From positions 41,784 to 105,783 of the forward strand of contig CAYVBK010000016.1 in assembly GCA_964449465.1 (NCBI GenBank): DNA of 64,000 bases. The letters are read 5' to 3'. The notes beneath the pieces are model-generated. The model was not told where the DNA came from. It saw nothing but the letters and a program-made list of their open reading frames with translations, and made no database searches. Below are positions 44,043 to 52,216 of the stretch, piece by piece (position 1 is the first letter of the stretch; each line of letters starts with the position of its first letter). The translations under genes were made by a program, and so were the position numbers. Source of the DNA: CAYRXM01 sp964449465 (GTDB lineage Bacteria > Chloroflexota > Anaerolineae > JAFGEY01).

Positions 44043-44990
44043 CTACAACTGTGTGTCCCAAAAAAGCCGCCCCAGCGCTCGCCAGCGCGCCCGCTGCTCT
44101 TGCGCCGCCGGCACGTATCCCGCCGCCAGCAGAGCCAAACTGGTCAGCCTGACGGCGGCCCAAAAAAGATCGGCGGCCCGGCGGCCTTGTGTTTTCTTTA
44201 AAAAATAGTAGCGCGAGCGCAGCATGTGCGCGCCCTGTTTATGACGTAACAAGGTATCGCTGGTCGTTTGGGTGCTGCCTCCGCCGGCATGAATGACCGC
44301 CGCTGCCGGCATATACACAACCTGCCGTCCATCCCGCCAGGCACGCCAGCACAGGTCGGTGTCCTCGCCGTACAAAAAGAACCCTTCGTCCAGCCCGCCG
44401 AGCTGCCGCCACAGCGCGGACGGGATGGCCAGGGCGCATCCTGCCACGGCCTCAACGCCTTGAGGTTGGTCAGATGTCAGGTCGTAACCGGCGCGGCGTG
44501 GACGGCGCAGCAGCAGACGCAAGGGCGTGTGGCTCAATGCAAGTCGCAGGCTGCTGGTCAGCGTAGGAAAGCGATAGGCGTTGTGTTGGAGTTGTCCCTG
44601 TTCGTCCAGCACGCGCGGCGCGCCGATACCCGCCTCGGGGTGCTGGTCCAGAAAGGCGCACAGGGTGTCTATGGCCTTGCCCAACACCGTGGCGTCGGGG
44701 TTGAGTAAGAACAAATAGCGTCCCTGCGCCGTTCGCGCGGCCTGGTTGACCGCCGCCGCAAAGCCCACATTGGCTGCGTTTTCGATCAGGCGCACCTGGG
44801 GATACCGCTCGCGCAGCAGCGCCGCCGAGCCGTCGGTGGAGGCATTGTCTACCACGATCACCTCGCTGGCGCGTTCCGTCTGGCTGAGAACCGAGGTCAG
44901 GCAGGCATCCAGCCGATCGCGGCTGTGATAACTGACAATCAGCACAGACACGTTGGGCATCATCGGTCGTTCTTGCGCCGGTTGTCTCAT
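44043..44990 (-). CDS. GT2-family glycosyltransferase (rhamnosyltransferase-like)
   Basis: This 315-aa inverting GT2 enzyme begins VSVLIVSYHSRDRLDACLTSV, has the metal-binding FLLNPDATV, and continues GGLDEGFFLYGEDTDLCWRAW, typical of rhamnosyl- and related transferases. The first ATG (44990) overlaps the vapC-like stop codon (ATGA); the ATG pair nine codons later is an alternative. Expression may therefore be coupled to the toxin-antitoxin module upstream. Donor and acceptor are unknown. Confidence 0.87.
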   Translation of the reverse strand: MRQPAQERPMMPNVSVLIVSYHSRDRLDACLTSVLSQTERASEVIVVDNASTDGSAALLRERYPQVRLIENAANVGFAAAVNQAARTAQGRYLFLLNPDATVLGKAIDTLCAFLDQHPEAGIGAPRVLDEQGQLQHNAYRFPTLTSSLRLALSHTPLRLLLRRPRRAGYDLTSDQPQGVEAVAGCALAIPSALWRQLGGLDEGFFLYGEDTDLCWRAWRDGRQVVYMPAAAVIHAGGGSTQTTSDTLLRHKQGAHMLRSRYYFLKKTQGRRAADLFWAAVRLTSLALLAAGYVPAAQEQRARWRALGRLFWDTQL

Positions 44991-45409
44991 TCGCTGCGCC
45001 AGTCGGCCAGAGTCAAACCCTGAAAAGCAGCATAGTCAGCCGTGTTGAACGTGACCAGCACCAGATCGTGGGTGGCAGCAATGGCGGCGATTTGCCCGTC
45101 GGCAAAGGACGGCATTTGCCCGGCCAGAAACATCCGGGCGCGCTCATCGGCATGCCAGAGCGCCGCGGCTGGATCGTAAGGTAAAATAGGCAGTGCAGAC
45201 GCAACGACGTCTTGCAGATAGGTTTCGATGGCGGTACGTTTGGCCGACAATGGCAGCCGGCGGCAGCCATACCATAGCTCATGCCACACTACCGCCGCTA
45301 TAGCCATTTCGTCCTGATGTGCGCGCAGATATTGCAGCACTCTGGCATGAGGCTGCGGGCGCAGCGGTTCAGAGATGATATTGGTGTCAAGCAGGTATTT
45401 CAGAGTCAT
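44987..45409 (-). CDS. PIN-domain toxin (VapC-like)
   Basis: The 140-aa PIN-domain protein is probably an RNA-cleaving toxin. Conserved acidic residues are Asp8 in YLLDTN, Glu44 in VVWHELWYG and Asp104 in PSFADGQIAA, followed by LVTFNTADY. Its ATG overlaps the antitoxin stop (ATGA), the usual toxin-antitoxin layout. Unusually, its own stop overlaps the start of a glycosyltransferase gene, so the module is embedded in the glycan operon rather than standing alone. Confidence 0.9.
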   Translation of the reverse strand: MTLKYLLDTNIISEPLRPQPHARVLQYLRAHQDEMAIAAVVWHELWYGCRRLPLSAKRTAIETYLQDVVASALPILPYDPAAALWHADERARMFLAGQMPSFADGQIAAIAATHDLVLVTFNTADYAAFQGLTLADWRSE

Positions 45410-45681
45410 TCGGCCATCTCCCGACCTGGTGATGCGTCTCGCAGTCCTTCAAACACTGCCGGATCGATGTTCAGGCTGGTCAGGTCGGTGGCATCGCAAA
45501 AGGCCGTGTATGCATCCCAAAATGCGGTGCGGCTCTGACGCAGACGGTCAAACTCTTGGATCGAGAGCAGCACGGCCACCGACTGCCCCCGGCGGGTGAT
45601 CTCGATTCGGGGCGTGTGTTCGAGCAGGCGGATGATCCGGGTGAGCTGGTTGCGCGCCTGAACAATGGAATAGCTGGACAT
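45406..45681 (-). CDS. Phd/YefM-type antitoxin
   Basis: This 91-aa protein begins MSSYSIVQARNQLTRIIRLLE and continues ITRRGQSVAVLLSIQEFDRL, the Phd/YefM N-terminal DNA-binding fold. The C-terminal third should neutralise the adjacent PIN toxin. GGAGG lies 9-10 nt before the ATG. A 32-bp perfect palindrome overlapping the promoter just upstream is the likely operator for autoregulation by the antitoxin or the toxin-antitoxin complex. Confidence 0.88.
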   Translation of the reverse strand: MSSYSIVQARNQLTRIIRLLEHTPRIEITRRGQSVAVLLSIQEFDRLRQSRTAFWDAYTAFCDATDLTSLNIDPAVFEGLRDASPGREMAE

Positions 45682-45695
45682 GGATACCTCCTCAC

Positions 45696-45727
45696 ATAGC
45701 CATTAAAATGGCCATTTTAATGGCTAT
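45696..45727. promoter_or_regulatory. 32-bp perfect palindrome, probable toxin-antitoxin operator
   Basis: The half-site ATAGCCATTAAAATGG is followed directly by its exact reverse complement. It lies 15 bp upstream of the antitoxin start, overlaps the -10 box and covers the predicted transcription start, as expected for autorepression. Confidence 0.85.
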
Positions 45728-45754
45728 TATAGTTTGGCTGTGCCCGATCTGCAA
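45726..45754 (-). promoter_or_regulatory. Promoter of the toxin-antitoxin genes
   Basis: On the minus strand TTGCAG (45754-45749) and TATAAT (45731-45726) are spaced by 17 nt. The -10 box enters the palindromic operator. Confidence 0.65.
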
Positions 45755-45766
45755 ATTTTACATGGT

Positions 45767-45930
45767 TGAGTCCACTGAAAAAACCACCAAGAACACCAAG
45801 TACACGAAGAAAGTCAAGACTTGAATTAATTATTTCAATGTTTTATTTGAACAATTTCAAGCTCAACTTGAATTTTCTTTGTGACCTTTGTATTCTTTGT
45901 GGTTAAATCCACCTTTTTTCAGGAGAGTCA
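45767..45930 (-). repeat. 164-bp intergenic repeat, copy B
   Basis: This is the inverted partner of 24921-25084, same length and about 96% identical by eye. It supplies the stop codon and last residues of the adjacent sulfotransferase gene, whose 3' end (45903) lies inside it. Confidence 0.92.
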
Positions 45931-46820
45931 TGGTTGGTTTGCGATTCCAGCCAATGTCCCAAATCGCGGTCCAGCAGGTCTTGCAGGCGCAAAATCTCGT
46001 CGCGGTATTCGGCGGTGAGTTGCCGGCGCAGGCTGGGCGGCAGCGCAGGGCGGTACAGGTTCAGGCGGTTGATCCATCTGGTCACTCGCCTCAGCTTGTC
46101 GGCCAGCGGCGGGCGGTTGAACAGGCGGTGCAGCCGCCGGCTGCGCGGCATTCTGAAGACGTTGGAGCGCGGGTACTGCGCCGGGCGAAAGGCGTCATCC
46201 ACCTGAAGAAAGCGCAAAATGTCGGCCAGCGTCTCGTCGCGCCGCTCGCACCAGTCTTCGTACAGGTAAATGCGCATCTGCGAACGGGAAAAGCGGGCAA
46301 AATAACGTTCGAGCTGATCGGCGTAACAGCCGTTTTGCCGGTAGCGCAGGAAATACGACCAGTTTTCACCGATGCGGCGCGGCTCGTCATCCCAGGCGCG
46401 CCGAAAATCGGACAGCGGCTCCCAATCCAGTTGCACCGCATGCACAAAGTTGGACCAGGCGCGCTCGGCCGGATGGCGCAAAATGGCGATCAATTTCACA
46501 TCGGGCAAATAATGGCGGATGCGCTCGGCGGGCCTGTCGCCCGGATAATACAGGTAAACGGTGGAAGCCTCGCCGACCGCCCGCGCATCGCCGGCCTGGT
46601 CAAACAAGGCCAGATATTCGCTCCAGGTGGTCACGGTGGGCAGGTCAGTATAGTCGTTGCGCCGTGGGCCGCCAAATGGCGGCGGGCCGCCTTCAAAGGC
46701 AAAAAAACGCGGCTCTTTGCGCGGGCTGACGTAAATCTGCGGGTGTTGGCCGAGCACCCGCCACAGGGCGGTGGTGCCGGCTTTGGGCGCGCCGATGATC
46801 AGGAAATTGGGTAGGGTCAC
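45903..46820 (-). CDS. PAPS-dependent sulfotransferase
   Basis: The 305-aa protein has the 5'-phosphosulfate loop LIIGAPKAGTTALWRVL (Lys13) and the 3'-phosphate motif ILRHPAERAWSNF. The GTG at 46820 overlaps the stop of the upstream gene (GTGA). The last ten residues (NHDSPEKRWI) and the stop codon are encoded by the 164-bp repeat, so the original C-terminus after GHWLES was probably replaced when the repeat inserted; the conserved domain is complete. The acceptor is unknown. Confidence 0.9.
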   Translation of the reverse strand: MTLPNFLIIGAPKAGTTALWRVLGQHPQIYVSPRKEPRFFAFEGGPPPFGGPRRNDYTDLPTVTTWSEYLALFDQAGDARAVGEASTVYLYYPGDRPAERIRHYLPDVKLIAILRHPAERAWSNFVHAVQLDWEPLSDFRRAWDDEPRRIGENWSYFLRYRQNGCYADQLERYFARFSRSQMRIYLYEDWCERRDETLADILRFLQVDDAFRPAQYPRSNVFRMPRSRRLHRLFNRPPLADKLRRVTRWINRLNLYRPALPPSLRRQLTAEYRDEILRLQDLLDRDLGHWLESQTNHDSPEKRWI

Positions 46821-47869
46821 CCGCCATCCTCCTTGCGCCGGGCGAAAAATTCCGCGGCCCAGCGATGCAGTTCGGGCTTGTCGCTGGCCCACTCCAGGCC
46901 GCCCGATGGCCCGACGCGCAGGTCGGCGGCGGGGTCAAAACCCAACCGGTGTATCTCCCGCCAGCCTTCGCCGTGCCCACGATGGGCCACTTCGCCGTGC
47001 CACAGGTGCAGCACCTCGCCGTCTACCCAGCCGATCCGTCCCCCGACAGCCTCGGCCACCGGCCGCGCCCAACGCTCAAAATGCCGCCAAAAGGCCGAAA
47101 GGTCGCGGCGCACCCCCGGCAGTCGGCGGATGTGCCTTTTCCACGACTGGGGAATGAGCGCGCGCAAACGGTTCAACCAGGAGGCCTGGCGCGCCGGTCC
47201 GCCGAGCGCCGACCTGGAAATGCTGCGCAGGTTTTGCATACATGGGCTGTTCAGGTCGCCGGCCAGCACGTGCGCCATATAATGGTCGGCGTTGCCGCTG
47301 AGAAAGGCCTCATACAACCCATGCTGCGCCAGCCAGTCTCGCCGCGCGGCCCAGGCAAAGCCGGTGTGCCCATGGGCATGGAATGTGCCGGCCTGAAGCG
47401 TTTGCGGGTCGCGCCGGGTGACGGCGGCAAACGACTCGACCGTATATTCATCGCCGTCGGCGACCGATTTTCCTTGCTTGAGGCGCACCACCCGCTCAAA
47501 TGGCTGCACGGCGGCCCATTCATCCAACTGCCGCGCCGTTTCCACTGCCCAACGCGGGTTGGCGAACAAAATATCGCCGTCCAGCCAGGCCACCTTGCGC
47601 GCTCGTTCCGGCAGGCGGCTGACGGCCAGGTTGATCAGCCGCTCTTTTTGCCATAGCACGTGCGGGCAGCGCACCTGGAGCACGTCGGGGCCGGGCTCCA
47701 GCTCGAACGGCTCGTGGCCAAAAGCGCACTCGACGGTGAGCAAGGGGATGCCGGCCGCGCGCAACGGCGCGCTAAAGCGGGCATAGTTCTCTTGCCGCGT
47801 GCGGTAATGGCACGGGTTGAAATAGGTGGTGATGCACCACAGATCGGAGCAGGGTTCATAAAAAGTCAT
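46817..47869 (-). CDS. Putative glycosyltransferase of GT-A type
   Basis: This 350-aa protein lacks a family name that I can give with certainty. CITTYFNPCHYRTRQENYARF opens the fold, and KVAWLDGDILFANPRW holds a DXD-like DGD motif after a hydrophobic strand, as in nucleotide-sugar-dependent GT-A enzymes. HAHGHTGFAWAARRDWL and LHLWHGEVAHRGHGEGW follow. The ATG at 47869 is preferred because CITTYF starts soon after it. It is coupled by GTGA to a sulfotransferase gene, which supports a glycan-modifying role. Confidence 0.65.
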   Translation of the reverse strand: MTFYEPCSDLWCITTYFNPCHYRTRQENYARFSAPLRAAGIPLLTVECAFGHEPFELEPGPDVLQVRCPHVLWQKERLINLAVSRLPERARKVAWLDGDILFANPRWAVETARQLDEWAAVQPFERVVRLKQGKSVADGDEYTVESFAAVTRRDPQTLQAGTFHAHGHTGFAWAARRDWLAQHGLYEAFLSGNADHYMAHVLAGDLNSPCMQNLRSISRSALGGPARQASWLNRLRALIPQSWKRHIRRLPGVRRDLSAFWRHFERWARPVAEAVGGRIGWVDGEVLHLWHGEVAHRGHGEGWREIHRLGFDPAADLRVGPSGGLEWASDKPELHRWAAEFFARRKEDGG

Positions 47870-47955
47870 TTTTGATCTACCACCAAGAAAAGTCAGAACC
47901 ACCGGCGGGCCAGAGATCGGACGCGCTTGACGATACCCCGTTGCGTCAGGCCGGG

Positions 47956-48992
47956 TCAGGTTTGCTTGAGCCACTGCCGCGCTTGAGCAACCGGCATGTG
48001 CAGGCGCGGAGCCAGGCTGTAAAATCGCCGCCGCTGCGCCCGGCAGGCGGCCAACTGCTGTTCAAACAATTCACTTGCCTGTTCATACAATTGCCGGTCA
48101 TACATCGTCCATTCTTCAACCATCTCGATCAAGTCAGGCGCGATGGTGCGACGATAATAATCGTTCTGTATGCCGGCCTTGCGCGGATTGATGTTGGCCT
48201 CCGGCAGCGCACGCGGTCGCCCAATGCCCAGCCGCCCACAAAGCAGTTCCAGGGTTTCATCCATGCGCTCGGTGAGACCTACAATGTCCATTGTCTCTAG
48301 CAGTTTGTCGGAGAAATCCTGTAGGCGTGATTTCCAAATCGCGCTTTGACATTTTGCGATACAAGAGCAAGATGCGCGGTAAGAAACCGCGCCTACGCTT
48401 GATCACTCCGACAGGCTGCTAGCTGCCGACAGGCGGCGGCGAAAACCTGGGCTTTATTATCGTGCATGGGCTGCTGCGCCGACCTCGGTGACTGCTGCTG
48501 CAATGGTCTGCCGCGGCTCTCGCCATCGCGCAAAAGAGGGCGGCAATCGCGAGTGTGGCCTAAAAAGCGCGTCTGGCTGTTTCTTGACATTCGGCTAAAT
48601 TCAGGTATCTGGATCAGTTCCCCCAAATCGGCATTGACCCACGGCTGCATGCGATCCAGATAATCCAATGGCAAGTACGCAGCGCGCCTGGCGATTTGTT
48701 GTTGACAAAAGTAAACATGCGAAATTGCACATTCGACCGGGTCGCGCAAGACCGTAAAGCGCAGCAAGTCGTTTCGCCCAATCAGGTCAAACAGTCCTGG
48801 GCCGAAATGGCAGGCATAACAGCGGTAATGGCGCAGAGATTCTGGCGTGTGCCTGGCCAAATGTTGAGGCAGCTTGATGGATACTGTATTCCGCCGCCCA
48901 TAGACGGAGAAAAGCAGGCGCGATAGTGCTCCGCCGGCCGTCTTGGGAATGTGCATAAAGTAAAGAGGGGGTGCGTCCCAGTTCAATATCAT
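47956..48992 (-). pseudogene. Sulfotransferase family 2-type gene interrupted by a small inverted-repeat element
   Basis: The N-terminal part (48992-48423) has the PAPS loop FMHIPKTAGGALSRLL and VLRDPVECAISHVYF; the C-terminal part (48300-47956) begins with a complete GLTERMDETLELL segment. Together they match the 331-aa homologue at 39934-40929. A 122-bp net insertion at 48301-48422 shifts the frame and adds stops. Removing it, keeping one CTAG, restores ACRQLETMDIVGLTERM, collinear with ARRQLDVMAVVGLTERF of the homologue, and an open frame of about 304 codons. So the gene was intact before insertion and is inactive in this copy. Confidence 0.88.
48297..48422. mobile_element. MITE-like element with 17-bp terminal inverted repeats
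   Basis: The 126-bp segment begins CTAGCAGTTTGTCGGAG and ends with the complement of CTAGCAGCCTGTCGGAG (15 of 17 matching). CTAG (or TA) at both ends is the likely target duplication. It has an internal hairpin GCGCGGT/ACCGCGC and no coding capacity. The ends resemble those of the elements at 58044 and 63737, suggesting one transposase family moves them. Confidence 0.85.
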
Positions 48993-49022
48993 TGCGCGTC
49001 TCCACTTTTGACCATCAACATA

Positions 49023-49934
49023 TCACAACCACTCGCCCAAATCGCATCCAACAAGTTCCTGGAGTTTGAGCGTGTCCTGACGGTAGCGTTGGGTCAGTTG
49101 TTTGTCCAATTCAGGGTCGAGCGGCAGCGACCTGCTCCGATTCAATGCCCGCAAACTGGCAGCAGTCCATGCGCGGATGGTGCGCGGCAGCACCCGCTTG
49201 AGTATGGCCTTGAGAGGATGGGGCCGGCATAGAACGGACTGCAAGGCCCGGCTGCGTGGGCAGTAAGGCTGATTGCCCAATGCTCCCTGGAGCGATTCGG
49301 TTTCCTTGACATGCAAAAAGCCCAGGATGTCACGAATGAATTTTTGCGGCCTGGTCTGGCTCTCCTCATACAGGCCAATGTGAATCTGCTCGCGGGAAAA
49401 TCGCTCGTAATAGGGCCGGAGCAGTTTGTAATACAATCCATTCTGGAAATAGCGACATGCCGGCGACCAGTTGGCGCGCTCGGGCGAATATTCGGCGGCC
49501 AAAGCCTGAGCAAAATCGGCCAGCGGTTCGCGCCCCTGCTGCTGCCGTGACAAAAAGGCGGCCCAGGCTCGCTCGGCTGGACGACGCAAGATCACGATCA
49601 ATCGAGCGCGCGGCACATGCCGGCGAATGTTTTCGGCCGTTTGCTCGACCTTGTACCAGTTGGTGTACATGGTCGAAACTTCGCCCACTACCGTTTCGGT
49701 AGTGACGTTTTTAAACAGGGCTTGATAATCGCCCAAGCGATAGACCAGATTGCGGCTCCATCGCGCATCGCCGGGGCCGTCGAATTGGGGCGCAGAACCT
49801 TCCAGGGCGAAAAAAGATGGCTCTGGCACAGGGCTCATAAAAATTTCAGCGTGCTGGCTCAACACACGCGCCAGCGCTGTGCAGCCGCACAGCGACCTGC
49901 CGATGATGAGCATATTGGGCATGCTCATGTTCAT
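49023..49934 (-). CDS. Sulfotransferase homologue lacking PAPS-binding residues
   Basis: The 303-aa protein is collinear with the other sulfotransferases here, including the C-terminal LDPELDKQLTQRYRQDTLKLQ. However, the 5'-phosphosulfate loop reads LIIGRSLCGCTAL, with Leu15 in place of the invariant Lys and Cys for Thr, and the 3'-phosphate motif reads ILRRPAERAWAAF, with Ala for the conserved Ser. Both PAPS contacts are therefore lost. It may be inactive, bind another ligand, or act as a partner of an active sulfotransferase. The frame is intact and coupled by ATGA to the upstream GT2 gene. Confidence 0.85.
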   Translation of the reverse strand: MNMSMPNMLIIGRSLCGCTALARVLSQHAEIFMSPVPEPSFFALEGSAPQFDGPGDARWSRNLVYRLGDYQALFKNVTTETVVGEVSTMYTNWYKVEQTAENIRRHVPRARLIVILRRPAERAWAAFLSRQQQGREPLADFAQALAAEYSPERANWSPACRYFQNGLYYKLLRPYYERFSREQIHIGLYEESQTRPQKFIRDILGFLHVKETESLQGALGNQPYCPRSRALQSVLCRPHPLKAILKRVLPRTIRAWTAASLRALNRSRSLPLDPELDKQLTQRYRQDTLKLQELVGCDLGEWL

Positions 49935-50614
49935 CCTTTCGCCGTTCTGCGGCGCAAGACCACAGACTGGATAATCTGAAGGTATTCGGTGCGGGCCAGC
50001 GCCCGCTGGCGAATGCCCATGTTCTGCCCGTGAATGCGTCTTTTCATCACAATTTCAGGGAGCATCGCCTGGTGCAAGCCCATCTCTTGCGCTCGCGCGT
50101 ACCATTCAATAAAGTGAGCGACCTGCAAGTGAGGTGAGAACGGTCCCACTCGCAAAAAAGCGGCTCGTCGAATCAACATCGTACCGCTGTGTAATCCATC
50201 CATCTGCGCCCATGTATCACACAGCATATATCTGCTGAGATCGTCCCATTCCGGTTCAATAAACTGCTCCACGCGCCCAAACACCACATCTAAATCAGGC
50301 TGTTCGTCAAGCCAGGTCAATTGCTGTTCCAATTTGCCCGGCAGCCACAGATCGTCGGCATCGAGAAAGGCCAGCAGGTCACCTTGGGCTGCTTCCACCC
50401 CATGGTTGCGCGCCACAGAAGCACCCAAATTGGTCTGCTGCATCAGCCGTACCGGATATCTTTGCGCCACCAGGGCACTGTCGTCGGTCGAGCCGTCGTC
50501 TACCACAACCACCTCGTCTGGCGGGCGGGTCTGCGCCAGCACGCTCTCGATGGCCTCGCCCAGATAGCGCGCGCCGTTATAGACGGGGATGATGACACTG
50601 ATCCTGAAATCCAT
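49931..50614 (-). CDS. GT2-family glycosyltransferase
   Basis: This 227-aa GT-A glycosyltransferase begins RISVIIPVYNGARYLGEAIESV and has DDGSTDDS and the DXD-type FLDADDLW. It is short, ending soon after the catalytic domain, with a basic C-terminus. The ATG at 50614 lies 4 bp after the upstream sulfotransferase stop, and its own stop overlaps the next start (ATGA). Three related short GT2 genes lie at 51518, 52206 and 52943; donor and acceptor are unknown. Confidence 0.87.
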   Translation of the reverse strand: MDFRISVIIPVYNGARYLGEAIESVLAQTRPPDEVVVVDDGSTDDSALVAQRYPVRLMQQTNLGASVARNHGVEAAQGDLLAFLDADDLWLPGKLEQQLTWLDEQPDLDVVFGRVEQFIEPEWDDLSRYMLCDTWAQMDGLHSGTMLIRRAAFLRVGPFSPHLQVAHFIEWYARAQEMGLHQAMLPEIVMKRRIHGQNMGIRQRALARTEYLQIIQSVVLRRRTAKG

Positions 50615-50618
50615 ATCG

Positions 50619-51521
50619 CTACACCTTGAGCCATGCCGAAAGGTCGCGCTCCAGCATGTCTTGTAGCTTGAGCACATCTGGCCGATAGCTCTCGATCAAT
50701 TCGGCGCGGATAGTCGGATCGAGTTTCAGCTGGACTCGATTTGCTTTCATCAACCTGCCATACAGCCACTGGCGCCAGCGGCGCGGCGTCAGCGGCCTGA
50801 GCAAGGTCTTGAGCCAATGCGGTCTGTTTATAAAGTGGTGCAGCCGGCGGTTTTGAGGTATCCCACCCAACCGGTGGCGTTGTTGGATATCGGGCTGGAA
50901 GGTGTCGTCCACTTGCAAAAAGCCAAAGATATCGCGCAAAACGGCCAGATTGTCCCTGTCCCACTCTTCATACAAATAGATGCGCATTTGACTGCGCTCG
51001 AACAGGGCAAAATAACGCGCCAATTGTTCAGCGTACAGGCCGCGCTGCCGATAAAACCAGCTCCAGTGCCAGCGATTGCGTCGCCGCTCTTCTTCGGCCT
51101 GCAAGGCCTGCCTGAAATCGGCCAGCGGCTCACACCCTTCGCATCTCTTCATCATATAGTGTGAAAAGGCCCGCTCGGCCGGGTCGCGCAAAATGGCAAT
51201 CAGGCGAACATCGGAAATGCGACGGCGGATGCGTGCGGCGGCCTGCTCGCAAAATAGATACCCCACCGAAGATTCGCCAATGGCTTGCTCGGTAGTGACC
51301 GCTTCAAACAAGGCCTGATAATCCTCCAGGCGGGTAGTGAATCGGGCCGATGGTCGAGGATCGCCTGGCCCGCGAAATTCGGGCATTCCTCCTTCATAGG
51401 CAAAAAAGTGCGGCTCTTTGATCGCGCTCATAAAAATCTGCGGGTGCTGCGCCAGATAGGCATGCAGCGAAGTCGTGCCGGCTTTGGCCACGCCGATAAC
51501 GAGAAAATTGGGCATGGTCAT
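50619..51521 (-). CDS. PAPS-dependent sulfotransferase
   Basis: The 300-aa protein has the 5'-phosphosulfate loop LVIGVAKAGTTSLHAYL (Lys13) and 3'-phosphate motif ILRDPAERAFSHY with the conserved Ser. The C-terminus has the family's ESYRPDVLKLQDML helix. The ATG at 51521 overlaps the TGA of the upstream GT2 gene (ATGA). It alternates with glycosyltransferases, consistent with sulfation of the growing glycan. Confidence 0.9.
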   Translation of the reverse strand: MTMPNFLVIGVAKAGTTSLHAYLAQHPQIFMSAIKEPHFFAYEGGMPEFRGPGDPRPSARFTTRLEDYQALFEAVTTEQAIGESSVGYLFCEQAAARIRRRISDVRLIAILRDPAERAFSHYMMKRCEGCEPLADFRQALQAEEERRRNRWHWSWFYRQRGLYAEQLARYFALFERSQMRIYLYEEWDRDNLAVLRDIFGFLQVDDTFQPDIQQRHRLGGIPQNRRLHHFINRPHWLKTLLRPLTPRRWRQWLYGRLMKANRVQLKLDPTIRAELIESYRPDVLKLQDMLERDLSAWLKV

Positions 51522-52216
51522 ACAGTCGTTTCCTCTTGTTTTTTGCGCGCCAGCGAGCGCTGGATAACGGTCAACCACTCGCGTCGGAACGTCATAATAT
51601 CTGCCGAAATGTTGCCTTGATGAATTCGCTTGTGCAACAGCACGCGAGGAATGGTGGCCGAAGGAATGCCGGCGTCTTGGGCGCGGGCGAACCAATCTAC
51701 TTCGCAGGCGATGTGCAGAGCAGGATCGAACAGTCCGACCTGCTCAAACAGATGGCGCGGGGCCAGCAGCGTCCCGGGCGTGTTGGCGGGCTGCCCTGTT
51801 TTGAATGTCTCTGGTTGAAAGCCCGGCCGCAGCGCACAACCCGGCTCTAAAAAGAGCCTGACCCAGGCGGTGGCATAGACATATTCAGGATGGGCCGACA
51901 AATAGTCTATCTGAAATTCCAGCTTGTCAGGCGTCCACATGTCGTCGTGATCGAGAAAGGCAATCCAATCGCCGCGCGCCGCCTCGATGCCCAGATTGCG
52001 GGCGTTGGCCAAACCCAGGTTGGACTGAAGGATATAACGCACTCCGGCAAACGAGCGGGCGATCTCGGCGGTGCGGTCGGTAGACTGACCATCTACTACA
52101 ATCACCTCGTCTGGCCGACGGCTCTGCTGCATAATGCTGCTCAACGCCTGGGCTAAAAAGGGTTCGCCGTTGCGCGCCACCACGATGGCGCTCACGCGAC
52201 ACAGTTCAAGAGACAT
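51518..52216 (-). CDS. GT2-family glycosyltransferase
   Basis: The 232-aa protein opens with VSAIVVARNGEPFLAQALSSI and has VVDGQSTDRT and the DXD-type FLDHDDMW. Its C-terminal LLHKRIHQGNIS is also found in the next upstream GT2, marking the two as duplicates. The ATG at 52216 overlaps the end of that gene by 11 bp. Product and acceptor are unknown. Confidence 0.86.
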   Translation of the reverse strand: MSLELCRVSAIVVARNGEPFLAQALSSIMQQSRRPDEVIVVDGQSTDRTAEIARSFAGVRYILQSNLGLANARNLGIEAARGDWIAFLDHDDMWTPDKLEFQIDYLSAHPEYVYATAWVRLFLEPGCALRPGFQPETFKTGQPANTPGTLLAPRHLFEQVGLFDPALHIACEVDWFARAQDAGIPSATIPRVLLHKRIHQGNISADIMTFRREWLTVIQRSLARKKQEETTV

